Program-made: the position numbers and the translations under genes
Part shown: positions 1-4,461 of the stretch, piece by piece
Layout of the letters: every line of letters begins with the position of its first letter
Numbering within the stretch: the stretch's first letter is position 1
Notes under the pieces: model-generated
What the model saw: the letters and a program-made list of their open reading frames with translations, nothing else
Databases searched by the model: none
Told to the model about the DNA's origin: nothing
IMG/VR virus record: IMGVR_UViG_3300010885_030283
Span: 1-22,320 of that record
Length of the DNA: 22,320 nt
DNA from: a virus
Direction: 5' to 3' (one strand)

Positions 1-454
1 CTACAGCCAGACCTAGCACTATCGTAGCATTGATAGGCGGGCGCTGCGATAGAATGGCAACGCGGCAAGCCTCATGCCGCCTCTCGATCTCCGCAATATC
101 CGGCGGGAGAGGGGCGGTCGGCGGCGCATGGTATTTCCCGTCCACATCCTCAGCCGTCCATTTCGTCACGGCGATTTCCTCTTTCTCCACCGTCTCTTTC
201 GTCAGTGCTTCTAGGGCTTGGCGGAGGTCGCGCCGTTCTTGGTGGTCTTCAACATTGCCCACGGCGTTTTCAGCCGCCCCAACCACCTCCAGCACTAGCA
301 CGAGGTCTGGGCCGCTAACATACGAGCCTGGGTGTGTCGCAGCTTCCTCCAGCCGGTCTAGCGCACTCGCAGCAGCAGCAGTGCAAGTCATCATGTGCTT
401 CTCGGGCTGGTCTTGATACCAAGACCCTCCGCAGGTCTCGCAACGGTTTATCAT
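1..454 (-). CDS. Hypothetical phage protein with N-terminal C2HC zinc-finger-like motif (3' end outside window)
   Basis: I translated this gene by hand. Its frame is open from an ATG at 454 to the left edge (about 151 codons), so the C-terminus is missing. The start overlaps the stop of the preceding gene by four bases (ATGA at 454-451), which suggests translational coupling. The N-terminus shows Cys5-X2-Cys8, His20 and Cys24, i.e. C-X2-C-X11-H-X3-C, close to the spacing of a C2H2/C2HC zinc finger. After that comes an Ala/Glu/Leu-rich, probably helical segment and a proline-rich stretch with the motif HAPPTAPLPPDIAEI. I do not recognise a named family. It is the last visible gene of a leftward run of small accessory genes, so a regulatory or host-takeover role is possible but is inference only. 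The coding call rests on the long open frame, the overlap, and the lack of any competing gene on the other strand. Confidence 0.72.
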   Translation of the reverse strand, partial: MINRCETCGGSWYQDQPEKHMMTCTAAAASALDRLEEAATHPGSYVSGPDLVLVLEVVGAAENAVGNVEDHQERRDLRQALEALTKETVEKEEIAVTKWTAEDVDGKYHAPPTAPLPPDIAEIERRHEACRVAILSQRPPINATIVLGLAV

Positions 455-693
455 CTTTCAAAGTCCTCGCGCATCTTGTGCCAGAGGCGTTCGCAGCAAA
501 TCGCCTCATCTAACTCATCTCCCGTCGCTGGGCGGCCGTCAACCGTCAGCGTCAGGATTTCGATTTCAGGCTCTACGGCGGGCTCACCAGCGCAGGAGTA
601 CGTCGGCCCCCGCTCCGGCTGGCCGGGGGTGTATTTGTAGGTGATCTCCAACTCGACGTCGTTGTCGCCGTCGAAACTGTGAGTGCATTTCAT
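451..693 (-). CDS. Small acidic phage protein, hypothetical
   Basis: An 80-residue acidic protein. Its start (ATG at 693) overlaps the stop of the upstream gene by 4 bp (ATGA), and its own stop overlaps the next start by 4 bp, so it sits inside a coupled leftward cassette. The N-terminal half alternates charged and hydrophobic residues (VELEITYKYTPGQPERGPTY), like short beta strands. Next comes a Pro/Glu-rich region (EPAVEPEIEILTLTVDG) and a C-terminal helix-like piece with paired cysteines (EAICCERL). Short proteins combining a 'tY.YtPG.P' segment with a 'PAePpEieI..v' segment are common in the accessory regions of proteobacterial phages and are generally uncharacterised; I recognise the pattern, not a function. 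Coupling implies co-expression with the Ea22-like gene upstream. Confidence 0.72.
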   Translation of the reverse strand: MKCTHSFDGDNDVELEITYKYTPGQPERGPTYSCAGEPAVEPEIEILTLTVDGRPATGDELDEAICCERLWHKMREDFER

Positions 694-989
694 ACCGGAA
701 ACCCCTGCGCCGCGACGATGGCGTCGTGAAGCGCGTCCTGGGCTTTCGTGGAGGGGTGGATCGACGGCTGGTAGGGCAGGGTCTCCAAGTAGTCCAGGGC
801 CTGCCGAGCGGCCGCCAATAGCGCCGGAGCGGCTGCAATCAGCGCAGCGTTTGCAAAATGCTCCTGCTCACCAATCATTAGGCTCTCGCTGATATGTCCA
901 ATGGTCGAGTAGCAACCGTCTTTATTCGGCGCAGATACAATAGCGCGTGTCATGCCTCTAAAATTCCATGGTCCGGAAGTGTGGGTCAT
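690..989 (-). CDS. Ea22-like small phage protein
   Basis: About 99 residues. The frame opens at an ATG at 1022, but I place the start at 989. A clear AAGGAG (complement of 999-1004) lies nine bases upstream of that ATG, and the resulting N-terminus MTHTSGPWNFRG matches the typical 'HTPGPW' opening of this group. The centre carries FANAALIAAAPALLAAARQAL, a variant of the 'ANARLIAAAPELLEAL' motif found in many short phage proteins annotated as Ead/Ea22-like. Those proteins come from the accessory or early regions of lambdoid and other phages and have no established biochemical role. The stop overlaps the next gene's start (ATGA at 693-690). There is a 72-bp gap to the gene upstream, and the good ribosome-binding site there fits independent initiation. 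Family assignment is from remembered motifs. Confidence 0.78.
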   Translation of the reverse strand: MTHTSGPWNFRGMTRAIVSAPNKDGCYSTIGHISESLMIGEQEHFANAALIAAAPALLAAARQALDYLETLPYQPSIHPSTKAQDALHDAIVAAQGFPV

Positions 990-998
990 TGTGTGGTG

Positions 999-1004
999 CT
1001 CCTT
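999..1004 (-). promoter_or_regulatory. Ribosome-binding site that sets the 989 start
   Basis: On the - strand this reads AAGGAG, nine bases before the ATG at 989. It lies inside the frame that would be used from the upstream ATG at 1022, which favours the shorter Ea22-like protein. Confidence 0.65.
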
Positions 1005-1061
1005 GCTGTAAACGAATGACATACACTTAACGGCCGCAGATGGCTAGTGCAAGGGATTTGT

Positions 1062-1292
1062 TTACAGCTTCCGAAAGAGCGTGGCCATGTGCGCTGCGTA
1101 GGCCGCTTCGCGCGCCTCGGCGAGGTCGGCTTCGAAGGCTGCGTCCTCGGCTGCTTTGGCGGCGGCTTTGGCGGCGGCTTTTTTGGCGGCGCGTTCGGCT
1201 TCGTCAACAGCATATTCGGCATCTTCAGCCGCTTTGAGTTCCGCCGCGTAAATGGCTTGCAGTATCTCGCGGGCTTTTCGGATGCCCTTCAT
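1062..1292 (-). CDS. Ala/Lys/Glu-rich helical protein, hypothetical
   Basis: A 76-residue protein, about 38% alanine, with Lys, Glu and Asp making up much of the rest (for example AAKKAAAKAAAKAAEDAA). No proline or glycine occurs after residue 3, so it should form one nearly continuous charged helix or coiled coil. It has no hydrophobic membrane segment. The ATG at 1292 overlaps the stop of the larger Ala-rich gene upstream by 4 bp (ATGA) and has no obvious ribosome-binding site, so translation is probably coupled. Its pairing with another Ala-rich protein suggests the two may interact or have arisen from related repeat-like sequence; that is inference. Alanine-rich GC codon runs also open long frames on the opposite strand. 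I prefer this strand because of the coupled overlap and the non-random helical composition. Confidence 0.62.
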   Translation of the reverse strand: MKGIRKAREILQAIYAAELKAAEDAEYAVDEAERAAKKAAAKAAAKAAEDAAFEADLAEAREAAYAAHMATLFRKL

Positions 1293-1855
1293 AGCTGCCG
1301 CGCATACGCCGCACAGGCGGCGGTCGCGGCCGCGCGGGCCTTGTCGCGTGCGGCCTCTTCGGCGGCGACCTTGGCGGCGGCGTCGGCTGCGACGCGCGCG
1401 GCTGCTGCATCGGCGTGGGCCTTGGTGCGCGCGGCTGCGGCAGCGTCTCGCGCGGTTGCGTCGCGCAGCTCGGCTGGAATAGACAGGTCTTGGTACGACG
1501 CCGCGCGAGCTTTGTCGGCGGCCCGGTTGCCAGCTCTGCGCGCGTCGGCTTTGAAAATATTATCTGCGGCGGCGCGGGCGTCCGCCAGTGCGTGGTACGC
1601 GGCGGCTGCGCGAGTGTCGGCTGCGGCGCGAGCGTCGGCTGCCGCTGCGGCGGCTGTGTCGGCCGCCGCGCGGGCTTTGACCCCGGCGATGTAGGCCGCG
1701 TCAACGGCCGCTGCGGCGGCCGTGTCGGCTGCGTAGGCTGCGGGCGCGGCGTCGGCTGCGGCGCGAGCGTCGGCTGCGGCGCGGGTCGCGAAAGCGGCGC
1801 GATATTCAGCGCCGCGCTTGGCGTATGCGGCGCGCGCTTTGGTGTTGGCGTCCAT
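1289..1855 (-). CDS. Extremely alanine-rich protein (50% Ala), hypothetical
   Basis: A 188-residue protein in which I count 94 alanines. Asp, Arg, Lys and Tyr are sprinkled at short intervals, giving recurring units such as ARAAADTAA, DARAAADTRAA and KARAAAD. Only a short stretch around residues 121-130 (YQDLSIPAEL) breaks the pattern. The charged-alanine pattern predicts a long amphipathic or Alacoil-like helix bundle rather than a globular enzyme. The start at 1855 has a GGAG (GGAGA) about nine bases upstream. Its stop overlaps the next Ala-rich gene (ATGA). It is the first gene of the leftward cassette, just across the divergent intergenic region from the DUF932 unit. Alanine-rich proteins of unknown role occur in many phages; some superficially resemble LEA-like or antifreeze-like helices, but nothing here supports that function. 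The strand choice rests on the ribosome-binding site, the overlap, and biased but amino-acid-like composition. Confidence 0.65.
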   Translation of the reverse strand: MDANTKARAAYAKRGAEYRAAFATRAAADARAAADAAPAAYAADTAAAAAVDAAYIAGVKARAAADTAAAAAADARAAADTRAAAAYHALADARAAADNIFKADARRAGNRAADKARAASYQDLSIPAELRDATARDAAAAARTKAHADAAAARVAADAAAKVAAEEAARDKARAAATAACAAYARQL

Positions 1856-1954
1856 GGGTCATTCTCCGAAGGTTGTAAGTAATCTTATCACAAGGGGTAC
1901 GGAATGCAATTTGTAGATAAAATGACGTACAAGCGCCCGGAACGAGGGTTTCTG

Positions 1955-1982
1955 GGTCATAGATAGGTCATGGATAGGTCAT
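1955..1982. repeat. Three GGTCAT repeats phased at 11 bp (possible operator or iteron)
   Basis: GGTCAT starts at 1955, 1966 and 1977, exactly 11 bp apart, as GGTCATAGATA, GGTCATGGATA and GGTCATTAAAT. The phasing is about one helical turn. Further copies of the core occur at 2044 (GGTCA) and 2118 (TCTGGGTCAT, shared with 1952), and GGGTCATT also sits at the start of the first leftward gene (1855). Helical phasing next to divergent genes suggests a cooperative protein-binding site. Confidence 0.5.
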
Positions 1983-2248
1983 TAAATTGGGTGTGAATGG
2001 CCATGAAAAAATGCCGTAGAACCAAAGGGTTGTGGGGTGTCTAGGTCAAATAGTCATTCTTATGAGTTAATTTAGGAATAAATATAGATAGTGTAAATTC
2101 AAAACTGAAGCTTTCTGGGTCATTGAGCGATTTGAGAGGACCCTGAAATCTTTCAGCCGCTTCATTGGAGGTGCATTTGGGCGGGGTGATTTAGGGCTGA
2201 AGTAGAGGGACAAGAAGCAAAATAAAAAAGTCTTCGGCTTTGGGTTCC

Positions 2249-2365
2249 GTCGGCCTTGGGCTTGGCTGTGTGGGGGGTCGGCCTTGGGCTTGGCGTTGGT
2301 CGGCCTTGGGCTTGGCGTTGGTCGGCCTTGGGCTCGGTCGGCCTTGGGCTCCGTCGGCCTTGGGC
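2249..2365. repeat. Six copies of the 13-mer GTCGGCCTTGGGC
   Basis: Copies start at 2249, 2277, 2299, 2321, 2337 and 2353, giving spacings of 28, 22, 22, 16 and 16 bp. A degenerate copy may precede them near 2231. Spacers contain TTGGCGTT in two units. All spacings leave remainder 1 on division by 3, so the array does not encode a periodic protein. Confidence 0.85.
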
Positions 2366-2425
2366 AGGGCCGACCGGCGACCGGCCGACCGGCCGCCCGG
2401 CCGCTTGGCCGACCGGCGAAGGGGC

Positions 2426-2455
2426 GCGAAGCACCCCGATCTGCGGGTGCTTCGC
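2426..2455. repeat. Hairpin, copy 1 (11-bp stem)
   Basis: Inverted repeat with perfect 11-bp arms GCGAAGCACCC (2426-2436) and GGGTGCTTCGC (2445-2455) around the 8-nt loop CGATCTGC. It is repeated 46 bp downstream with the same loop. There is no T-run, so it is not a typical intrinsic terminator. Confidence 0.85.
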
Positions 2456-2469
2456 CGCCCGGCGAAGGT

Positions 2470-2503
2470 GCGCGAAGCACCCCGATCTGCGGGTGCTTCG
2501 CGC
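2470..2503. repeat. Hairpin, copy 2 (13-bp stem)
   Basis: Second copy of the hairpin, with perfect 13-bp arms (2470-2482 and 2491-2503) around the same loop CGATCTGC. The sequence ahead of both copies is also similar (GGCGAAGG then GCGCGAAG), so the repeated unit is about 46 bp. Confidence 0.85.
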
Positions 2504-2506
2504 GCC

Positions 2507-2527
2507 CGGCGACCGGCGACCGGCGAC
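2507..2527. repeat. Three tandem copies of heptamer CGGCGAC
   Basis: Perfect tandem CGGCGAC three times, followed by more CCGG-rich variants up to the large palindrome. The 7-bp period is the same as in the separate array at 4155-4210. Confidence 0.75.
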
Positions 2528-2555
2528 CGGCCGCCCGGCGACCGGCACCGGCCGC

Positions 2556-2610
2556 CCGGTCGCATGGCCGGACCAATACGGATTTCGTATTGGTCCGGCC
2601 ATGCGACCGG
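2556..2610. repeat. Perfect inverted repeat, 25-bp arms, 5-nt loop
   Basis: The left arm (2556-2580, starting CCGGTCGCATGGCC) is exactly complementary to the right arm (2586-2610) around the loop GATTT. The arms pair over all 25 positions with no mismatch, unlike an ordinary terminator, and there is no following T-run. It lies in the middle of the GC-rich repeat patch. Possible roles are a replication or packaging landmark, a dimeric-protein site, or a mobile palindromic element; the sequence alone does not decide. Confidence 0.9.
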
Positions 2611-2640
2611 CACCGGCACCGGCACCGGCACCGGCACCGG
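2611..2640. repeat. Five tandem copies of hexamer CACCGG
   Basis: Five perfect CACCGG units directly abut the right arm of the large palindrome. The left side of the palindrome has only one such unit (around 2545-2550), so the flanks are asymmetric. Confidence 0.85.
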
Positions 2641-2687
2641 CCGCCCGGCGACCGTTACCAGGGCGCGCATACCCAGATACCGTGCCA

Positions 2688-2715
2688 ATAAAAAAGATAA
2701 CGGACCCTTTTTTAT
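2688..2715. promoter_or_regulatory. AT-rich inverted repeat upstream of the DUF932 promoter
   Basis: ATAAAAAAG (2688-2696) and CTTTTTTAT (2707-2715) form a perfect 9-bp inverted repeat with a 10-nt loop. In addition AAGATAACG at 2694-2702 recurs at 2722-2730, and the surrounding 22 bases align with 18 matches at a 28-bp offset, the second copy overlapping the promoter. It may be a pair of operator half-sites or a weak terminator; I cannot tell which. Confidence 0.4.
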
Positions 2716-2717
2716 CC

Positions 2718-2746
2718 TTGCAAGATAACGTAAGGTTTTTTATAAC
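2718..2746 (+). promoter_or_regulatory. Sigma70-type promoter for the DUF932 unit
   Basis: TTGCAA (-35, 2718-2723), a 17-bp spacer and TATAAC (-10, 2741-2746) lie about 50 bp ahead of the DUF932 start. Both boxes are close to consensus and the spacing is optimal, so host RNA polymerase probably transcribes this unit. Confidence 0.65.
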
Positions 2747-2799
2747 ATCACCACCGCGCCGCAATTCGCTGCCGGTAAACACATAGGAAAGTCAACAAA

Positions 2800-3780
2800 A
2801 TGGCCCATAACATCGAAAAAATCGCATACCTCGGCAGCCGCGCAGACGTGTGGCACCACCTCGGATCCGAGATGACTTCTGGCATGTCGCTCGACGCATG
2901 GGCTCAAGAAGCGGGCCTTAACTGGGCGGCCGTCAAGGTTCCCGCGATTGCGGATTGCTCTAGCCTCGGTCGCGGCCCGGTCACAATGAAAGACCGCTCT
3001 TTCATCGTTCGCAGCGACACCGCAGCCCCGCTGGGCTACGTGTCGGGCGAGGATGAGACCAAGGGATACCGCATCTGCCAGCCGCTCGAGGTTCTCGACT
3101 GGTTTCAGCGCTATATCAGCGTCGATGATCGGTTTGAGCTTGATACCGCGATGTCGCTGAAGGGCGGCGCGCTTATCGCCGTGACCGCGAAATTTAACGG
3201 TGATTTGTCGGTGCTCGGTGAAGATCACCGGGCGCGCCTGCTTATGACCACCAGTTTTGACGGGTCGGCCTCGACTATCAATCAAATGACCATGACCAGG
3301 GTTGTTTGCAATAACACGTTAAACGTCGCGCTCAATGATAAGCGCGCCGCGATTAAGACCCGCCATAGCAGCGTGTTCGACGCGGCCGCCGTTGGTCGTG
3401 AGCTGGCGGGACTGGCGGAGAGCGTCGAGGGTTACAGCGCAATGGCGTCCGCCATGGCGGCCCACGATATGACACAGCGCGCCGTGTCGGACGTGTTCAA
3501 GCAACTGCTGAACATTCCGTTTGACGCGGTTTCCGAGGATATCAGCAGCAAAAAAATGAACGTGTTTTTAGCCTTGGTTAACAGCTATCAAGAGACCGTT
3601 GCGGAAGGCACGCAACCCGGCACGGCTTGGACTGTTCTTAACGCTGTTACACGCTACGTCGATCACGAGCGTTCGACGCGCGGCGGTGCCTCGCCGATGG
3701 AGGCCCGGTTCTTGTCCTCGCAATTCGGTTCGGGCGCTGCGATGAAGGCACAGGCCCACCAGCTCTTGTTGGCCGCGTGA
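2800..3780 (+). CDS. DUF932 family protein (phage/plasmid-like protein TIGR03299)
   Basis: A 326-residue protein matching the DUF932/TIGR03299 pattern: an N-terminal 'W H . L G' segment (WHHLGSEMTSGMSLDAWAQ), a following 'agLnW.v..vP' motif, a central region with 'N D K R A A I K T R H S' and 'T R V V C N N T L N', and a helical C-terminal half. Full-length members are about 300-350 residues, so this looks complete. The family is widespread on phages and plasmids; its biochemical role is not established, although proximity to replication genes is often noted. The start has AGGAAA nine bases upstream. It sits alone between two repeat-rich non-coding regions, with its own promoter upstream and a strong terminator downstream, and it shares a TGATG junction with a 23-codon membrane mini-gene. 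I am confident of the family, not of the function. Confidence 0.88.
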   Translation: MAHNIEKIAYLGSRADVWHHLGSEMTSGMSLDAWAQEAGLNWAAVKVPAIADCSSLGRGPVTMKDRSFIVRSDTAAPLGYVSGEDETKGYRICQPLEVLDWFQRYISVDDRFELDTAMSLKGGALIAVTAKFNGDLSVLGEDHRARLLMTTSFDGSASTINQMTMTRVVCNNTLNVALNDKRAAIKTRHSSVFDAAAVGRELAGLAESVEGYSAMASAMAAHDMTQRAVSDVFKQLLNIPFDAVSEDISSKKMNVFLALVNSYQETVAEGTQPGTAWTVLNAVTRYVDHERSTRGGASPMEARFLSSQFGSGAAMKAQAHQLLLAA

Positions 3781-3851
3781 TGGCCGCGCTCGACCTGCTC
3801 GCGGCGCTCGGGTTTGCGTGCCTGCTGTATGCAGCGCTGCTAGCGTTTTAA
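3780..3851 (+). CDS. Putative 23-residue single-pass membrane mini-protein
   Basis: A 23-codon frame starting MAALDLLAALGF and ending LLYAALLAF. Its ATG overlaps the DUF932 stop by one base (TGATG at 3778-3782), a classic termination-reinitiation junction. Apart from one Asp near the N-terminus, every residue is hydrophobic or small, so the whole peptide could span a membrane once. It ends 18 bp before a strong terminator, so it fits exactly in the DUF932 transcript. Peptides this short also arise by chance from Leu/Ala-rich GC sequence, and no ribosome-binding site is needed or seen. It could be a small membrane partner, toxin-like or holin-like peptide, or spurious; I have no family match. 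Confidence 0.45.
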   Translation: MAALDLLAALGFACLLYAALLAF

Positions 3852-3869
3852 GGTTCCCCCTGTCTACTC

Positions 3870-3899
3870 GGGCCCCGGTGAAAACCGGGGCCCTTTTTT
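3870..3899 (+). terminator. Strong intrinsic terminator of the DUF932 unit
   Basis: A perfect 10-bp stem, GGGCCCCGGT (3870-3879) with ACCGGGGCCC (3884-3893), a GAAA tetraloop, and six T (3894-3899). It ends the DUF932/mini-gene transcript and isolates it from the late operon. Confidence 0.93.
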
Positions 3900-3915
3900 A
3901 TGCCTGCGCCCTGCA

Positions 3916-4230
3916 CCCTGCGCCCTGCGCCCTGCTGCTGCGCCCTGCGCCCTGCGCCCTGCTGCTGCCCTGCTGCCTGCTGCCTGCTGCCTGCTGCCTG
4001 CTGCCTGCCCTGCCCGGCTGCTGCCTGCTGCCTGCTGCCCTGCGCCCTGCTGCTGCCCTGCTGCCCTGCTGCTGCCTGCTGCCTGCCCTGCCCGGCTGCT
4101 GCTGCTGCTGCCTGCTGCCTGCTGCCTGCTGCCCGGCTGCTGCTGCCCGGCTGCCTGCGCCCTGCGCCCTGCGCCCTGCGCCCTGCGCCCTGCGCCCTGC
4201 GCCCTGCGCCCTGCTGCTGCGCCCGGCGGG
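3916..4230. repeat. 315-nt A-free CTGC/CCTGCGC array
   Basis: Not one A occurs on the + strand over 315 nt. The sequence is built from CTG, CTGC, CCTGC and CTGCGCC words in irregular order, with blocks such as repeated CTGCCTG near 3970-4010. The - strand therefore contains many GGG or GG runs separated by short loops. Confidence 0.9.
4155..4210. repeat. Eight perfect tandem copies of heptamer CTGCGCC
   Basis: Eight consecutive 7-bp units. On the - strand this reads as GGG runs separated by the 4-nt loop CGCA, which satisfies the usual G-quadruplex pattern several times over. The 7-bp period rules out a frame-preserving protein repeat of one unit. Confidence 0.92.
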
Positions 4231-4405
4231 AAACGGTAGGCGGCGGCAGGCGGCCCGAAAGGTGCGGGGCCCCCCCCACGACCCCGCTTCGCCCCGGCCC
4301 GCGCAGCGAGCACCCCATGCTTTTCCCCCCCACACAAATATCAAAATTTTTTTTTTTTTTCTGCCAAATCTGCCAATGGCAGAAATGCCGATAAGTCTTC
4401 CGTAC

Positions 4406-4434
4406 TTGACTTTCTAATTTTTTTTTCCAATAAT
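4406..4434 (+). promoter_or_regulatory. Sigma70-type promoter of the late (morphogenesis) operon
   Basis: TTGACT (-35, 4406-4411), a 17-bp spacer containing nine T, and AATAAT (-10, 4429-4434), each 5 of 6 to consensus. It lies about 28 bp before the first late gene, whose AAGGAG ribosome-binding site is at 4451-4456. Confidence 0.65.
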
Positions 4435-4461
4435 TCCGGCCAGTATCAAAAAGGAGCTATC

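Larger units (their letters stand above)
1856..2799. other. Divergent intergenic region with repeats, hairpins and a promoter
   Basis: About 940 bp between the leftward cassette and the rightward DUF932 gene. The left third (1856-2240) is AT-richer and holds phased GGTCAT repeats. The middle (2240-2660) is a very GC-rich patchwork of tandem and inverted repeats, and the right end holds a promoter. Long frames exist on both strands in the GC-rich part, but the repeats there are spaced by numbers not divisible by three, so no frame is preserved and I call it non-coding. For the leftward genes I see only a weak promoter candidate on the - strand (TTGCAT near 1909-1904, 16-bp spacer, TAAGAT near 1887-1882). 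Confidence 0.75.
3900..4461. other. Low-complexity intergenic region ahead of the late operon
   Basis: About 560 bp with no supported gene. It holds an A-free CTGC/CCCTGC array (3916-4230), C-runs of 8 and 7, a T-run of 14 (4347-4360), a small hairpin TCTGCC-AAT-GGCAGA (4369-4383) and the late promoter. Long frames on both strands here come from the periodic sequence and I reject them. Confidence 0.75.

Noticed and set aside
315-509. 64-codon leftward frame
   Set aside because: It overlaps two coupled genes in another frame and has no supporting start or motif; the continuing frame from 454 to the window edge is better supported.
1047-1882. Rightward frames opposite the alanine-rich genes
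   Set aside because: They are mirror images of Ala-rich codon runs. The leftward frames have a ribosome-binding site, ATGA coupling and consistent orientation with neighbouring genes.
2556-2610. Protelomerase (telomere-resolution) site
   Set aside because: Length is similar, but the centre is an asymmetric 5-nt loop instead of a continuous palindrome, and no protelomerase gene is visible.
2240-2660. CRISPR array
   Set aside because: Repeats are 13-mers with short, non-unique spacers of unequal length, and there are no cas genes; the pattern is tandem and inverted repeats.
2067-2786. Long frames on both strands (up to about 200 codons) across the GC-rich repeat patch
   Set aside because: They read through repeats spaced by non-multiples of three, give arbitrary Pro/Arg/Gly/Ala strings in several frames at once, and overlap the promoter of the DUF932 gene.
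3818-4417. Long frames through the CTGC array (Cys/Leu/Pro/Ala-rich or Gln/Ala/Gly-rich)
   Set aside because: Open frames exist in nearly every frame because the A-free strand cannot spell a + strand stop; starts lie in or across the terminator and no ribosome-binding site is present.
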